From positions 1-17,361 of the forward strand of contig DXZL01000023.1 in the NCBI GenBank assembly GCA_019419725.1: DNA of 17,361 bases, read 5' to 3'. This DNA comes from Veillonella sp. Its GTDB lineage: Bacteria > Bacillota > Negativicutes > Veillonellales > Veillonellaceae. Positions 15,744-17,361 of this stretch are shown in pieces. The notes under the pieces are model-generated. The model had not been told where the DNA came from, did not search any database, and saw only the letters and a list, made by a program, of their open reading frames with translations. Numbering within the stretch: position 1 is the stretch's first letter; each line of letters begins with the position of its first letter. A program made the position numbers and the translations under genes.

Positions 15744-15779
15744 ACAGTCTCTCGGATATCCGTTGAGACTGTTTTTTTT
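15744..15779 (+). terminator. Intrinsic terminator after rpsT
   Basis: Perfect 8-bp stem ACAGTCTC (15744-15751) with GAGACTGT (15765-15772), followed by T at 15773-15779. The enclosed CGGATATCCG (15753-15762) can form a further short stem, so the hairpin may be longer with a small internal mismatch. It starts 18 nt after the rpsT stop. It should separate rpsT from the RNA-repair gene downstream. Confidence 0.93.
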
Positions 15780-15840
15780 ATGCTTTTTTCAATTTTTCAA
15801 TAATATTCTTTTCGTTTTTTATACAGTTATATTTTATTAC

Positions 15841-15851
15841 GCCCTATGGGC
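15841..15851 (+). promoter_or_regulatory. Short GC hairpin before the RNA-repair gene
   Basis: GCCCTATGGGC: a 4-bp all-GC stem with a 3-nt loop in otherwise AT-rich DNA, just upstream of the AGAGGA Shine-Dalgarno (15857-15862) of the gene starting at 15871. No convincing promoter is visible between the rpsT terminator and this point; a TATATT at about 15827 lacks a good -35. Confidence 0.35.
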
Positions 15852-15870
15852 AGATTAGAGGACTATTACT

Positions 15871-17361
15871 ATGAGAACACTATTATTAATGCGTGGTGCT
15901 CCTGCTAGTGGTAAGTCTCAGTGGATTCGTGACAATAATCTTGAGGCTTACACCTTAGAAGCCGATCATTTCCGTATGCTATTACGCAGCCCTTCTCTTG
16001 GTGAGGACGGTTGGTATATTTCACAAGAGGATAATGGTCCGGCCTGGGAGCTCCTCCTAGATTGCTTAGAAAAACGAATGAGCAATGGCGACTTTGTCGT
16101 TTTAGATGCTACCCACACTACATCTAAAGCTGTTAATGCATATAAAGAATTGCTTAACAAATATAAATATACTGTATATTACTACGAACCAGATACATCA
16201 CTAGAAGAATGCTTGGCTCGTAATGCAGAACGTACAGATTACAAACGAGTACCGGAGCAAGTCATTCACCGTATGCACAAGGTGATTAAGACAACACCAT
16301 TACCAAAGTTTTGTAAGAAAATAAATTCTATCGATGAAATCAACAATTACTTTACCGTAGATTTGACAAATCAATATGAACGAGTGCGTATCATTGGTGA
16401 TATTCACGGTTGTTACACAGCATTACAACAAGCTATCTCACATTGGGATGAAAAAACACTTTACATCTTTTGTGGTGACTATTTGGAACGCGGTATTGAA
16501 AATAAAGAAATGATGTACGAAATGATGCGTCTTAGTACATTGCCTAATACTATTATGTTAGAAGGTAATCACGAACGACATATCGCAAACTTTGCTTTCA
16601 ATACAAATTTAGATCGTTCCAAACGATTTATGAAAGAAGTAGTAGCACCTATCATAAAAGATATGACTAAAAAAGAAGTTGAATCTCTTCAACGAGAATT
16701 ACGCCTCTTTTATAAATCACTTCGTCAATGTTATCCATTTAGTTTCCATGGCAAGAAATATTTAGTATCCCATGGTGGTCTTTCCTATGTACCTAATATG
16801 ACCTTTATAGCTACCTCTACCTTTATTAATGGTTTTGGAGCTTACGAAACAGATATTGCTAAAATATATGATGCTAATTACGAAAAAGGTATGTGTCAAA
16901 ACTTTATTCAAATTCATGGTCATCGCGGTGTTCCCGATGGTACATATTCCTTCTGTTTAGAAGGAGAAGTAGAATTTGGTGGAGAGCTTAAATACATTGA
17001 TATTACTGCAGATGCATTTACTAAAAGTGGTATTAAAAATGATGTGTACGATAAAGATTACATGCGCCATGAATACCAAAACATGACACAACATCTTATC
17101 TACACACAAAATGAAGATATTAATATTTTAGGTAATTCTAAATTAGTTAAAGTAAAAAAATGCGTCCCTAACCTATACTCCTTGAATTTTACCTCTCGTG
17201 TATTCCATAAACGACTATGGAACGAAAGTACCGTACAAGCGCGAGGATTATTTGTAGATCGCTTAACAGGAGATGTGAAACTACGTAGTTATAATAAATT
17301 CTTTAATCTTAACGAACGTCCAGAAACAGAGTTAAATAATTTGGCTAACACACTTTCCTTC
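15871..17361 (+). CDS. Polynucleotide kinase-phosphatase-RNA ligase fusion, C-terminus cut off by window edge
   Basis: Probable RNA end-healing and sealing enzyme; 497 codons are in the window and the frame is open at the edge. Residues 1-150 are a P-loop polynucleotide 5'-kinase: RGAPASGKS 8-16, D32-H-F-R35 matching the T4 Pnkp D35/R38 pair, VVLDATH 76-82, and a lid block with R117, N118, R121 and KRVPEQVIHRM 125-135. Residues 170-390 are a calcineurin-type phosphoesterase: GDIHG 176-180, GDYLERG 202-208, GNHE 232-235, SHGG 300-303 and HGH 349-351. From about 435 it resembles T4 Rnl1/fungal Trl1 ligases: ARGLFVD 457-463 and YNKFFNLNE 474-482. The adenylated lysine motif normally follows this block and is out of view. 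ATG has AGAGGA 8 nt upstream. Kinase and phosphatase are firm, ligase likely. Confidence 0.88.
   Translation, partial: MRTLLLMRGAPASGKSQWIRDNNLEAYTLEADHFRMLLRSPSLGEDGWYISQEDNGPAWELLLDCLEKRMSNGDFVVLDATHTTSKAVNAYKELLNKYKYTVYYYEPDTSLEECLARNAERTDYKRVPEQVIHRMHKVIKTTPLPKFCKKINSIDEINNYFTVDLTNQYERVRIIGDIHGCYTALQQAISHWDEKTLYIFCGDYLERGIENKEMMYEMMRLSTLPNTIMLEGNHERHIANFAFNTNLDRSKRFMKEVVAPIIKDMTKKEVESLQRELRLFYKSLRQCYPFSFHGKKYLVSHGGLSYVPNMTFIATSTFINGFGAYETDIAKIYDANYEKGMCQNFIQIHGHRGVPDGTYSFCLEGEVEFGGELKYIDITADAFTKSGIKNDVYDKDYMRHEYQNMTQHLIYTQNEDINILGNSKLVKVKKCVPNLYSLNFTSRVFHKRLWNESTVQARGLFVDRLTGDVKLRSYNKFFNLNERPETELNNLANTLSF

Noticed and set aside
15966..16160. Minus-strand open frame of 64 codons opposite the kinase domain
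   Set aside because: Antisense shadow of the conserved kinase sequence; no own signals.

Overview
The window reads as chromosomal DNA of a low-GC member of the Bacillota, most likely a Negativicute close to Veillonella. That placement rests on AT-rich codon use, the nusA-infB operon layout, a 358-residue NusA, a YlxR/YlxQ pair and the general look of the proteins. It is from memory of the families, not from a search.

Two clusters lie on the minus strand and two genes on the plus strand. Cluster 1 (10268 down to 1) is one tight operon of eleven genes: rimP, nusA, ylxR, ylxQ, infB, rbfA, nrnA, truB, ribF, a chorismate mutase-shikimate kinase fusion, and recD2, which runs off the left edge. Gaps are 2-17 nt, and two junctions are one-base TAATG overlaps. 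The products serve transcription elongation and antitermination (NusA), ribosome assembly (RimP, RbfA), initiation (IF2), RNA modification and decay (TruB, NrnA, YlxR/YlxQ), flavin cofactors (RibF), aromatic biosynthesis and DNA repair (RecD2). A good extended -10 promoter and a leader hairpin precede rimP.

Cluster 2 (15193 down to 10533) holds polA, coaE, a small membrane-anchored lytic transglycosylase and an unrecognised 231-residue protein that overlaps it by 17 nt. polA has its own extended -10 element, and a second candidate lies ahead of the transglycosylase.

On the plus strand, rpsT (ribosomal protein S20) starts at TTG behind a very strong Shine-Dalgarno and promoter and ends in a clear intrinsic terminator. 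After it comes a long reading frame (15871 to the right edge, incomplete) with a P-loop polynucleotide kinase, then a calcineurin-type phosphoesterase, then the beginning of a T4 Rnl1/fungal Trl1-like RNA ligase domain. This looks like a one-polypeptide RNA end-healing and sealing enzyme and is the most interesting item in the window. The ligase catalytic lysine would lie beyond the right edge.

Other points worth a look are a Ser in place of the usual shikimate-binding Arg of the shikimate kinase domain, an in-frame 15-bp Asn-rich repeat in infB, and a PolA without proofreading residues. I saw no tRNA, rRNA, CRISPR array, insertion sequence or prophage genes. No gene-free stretch exceeds about 275 bases.
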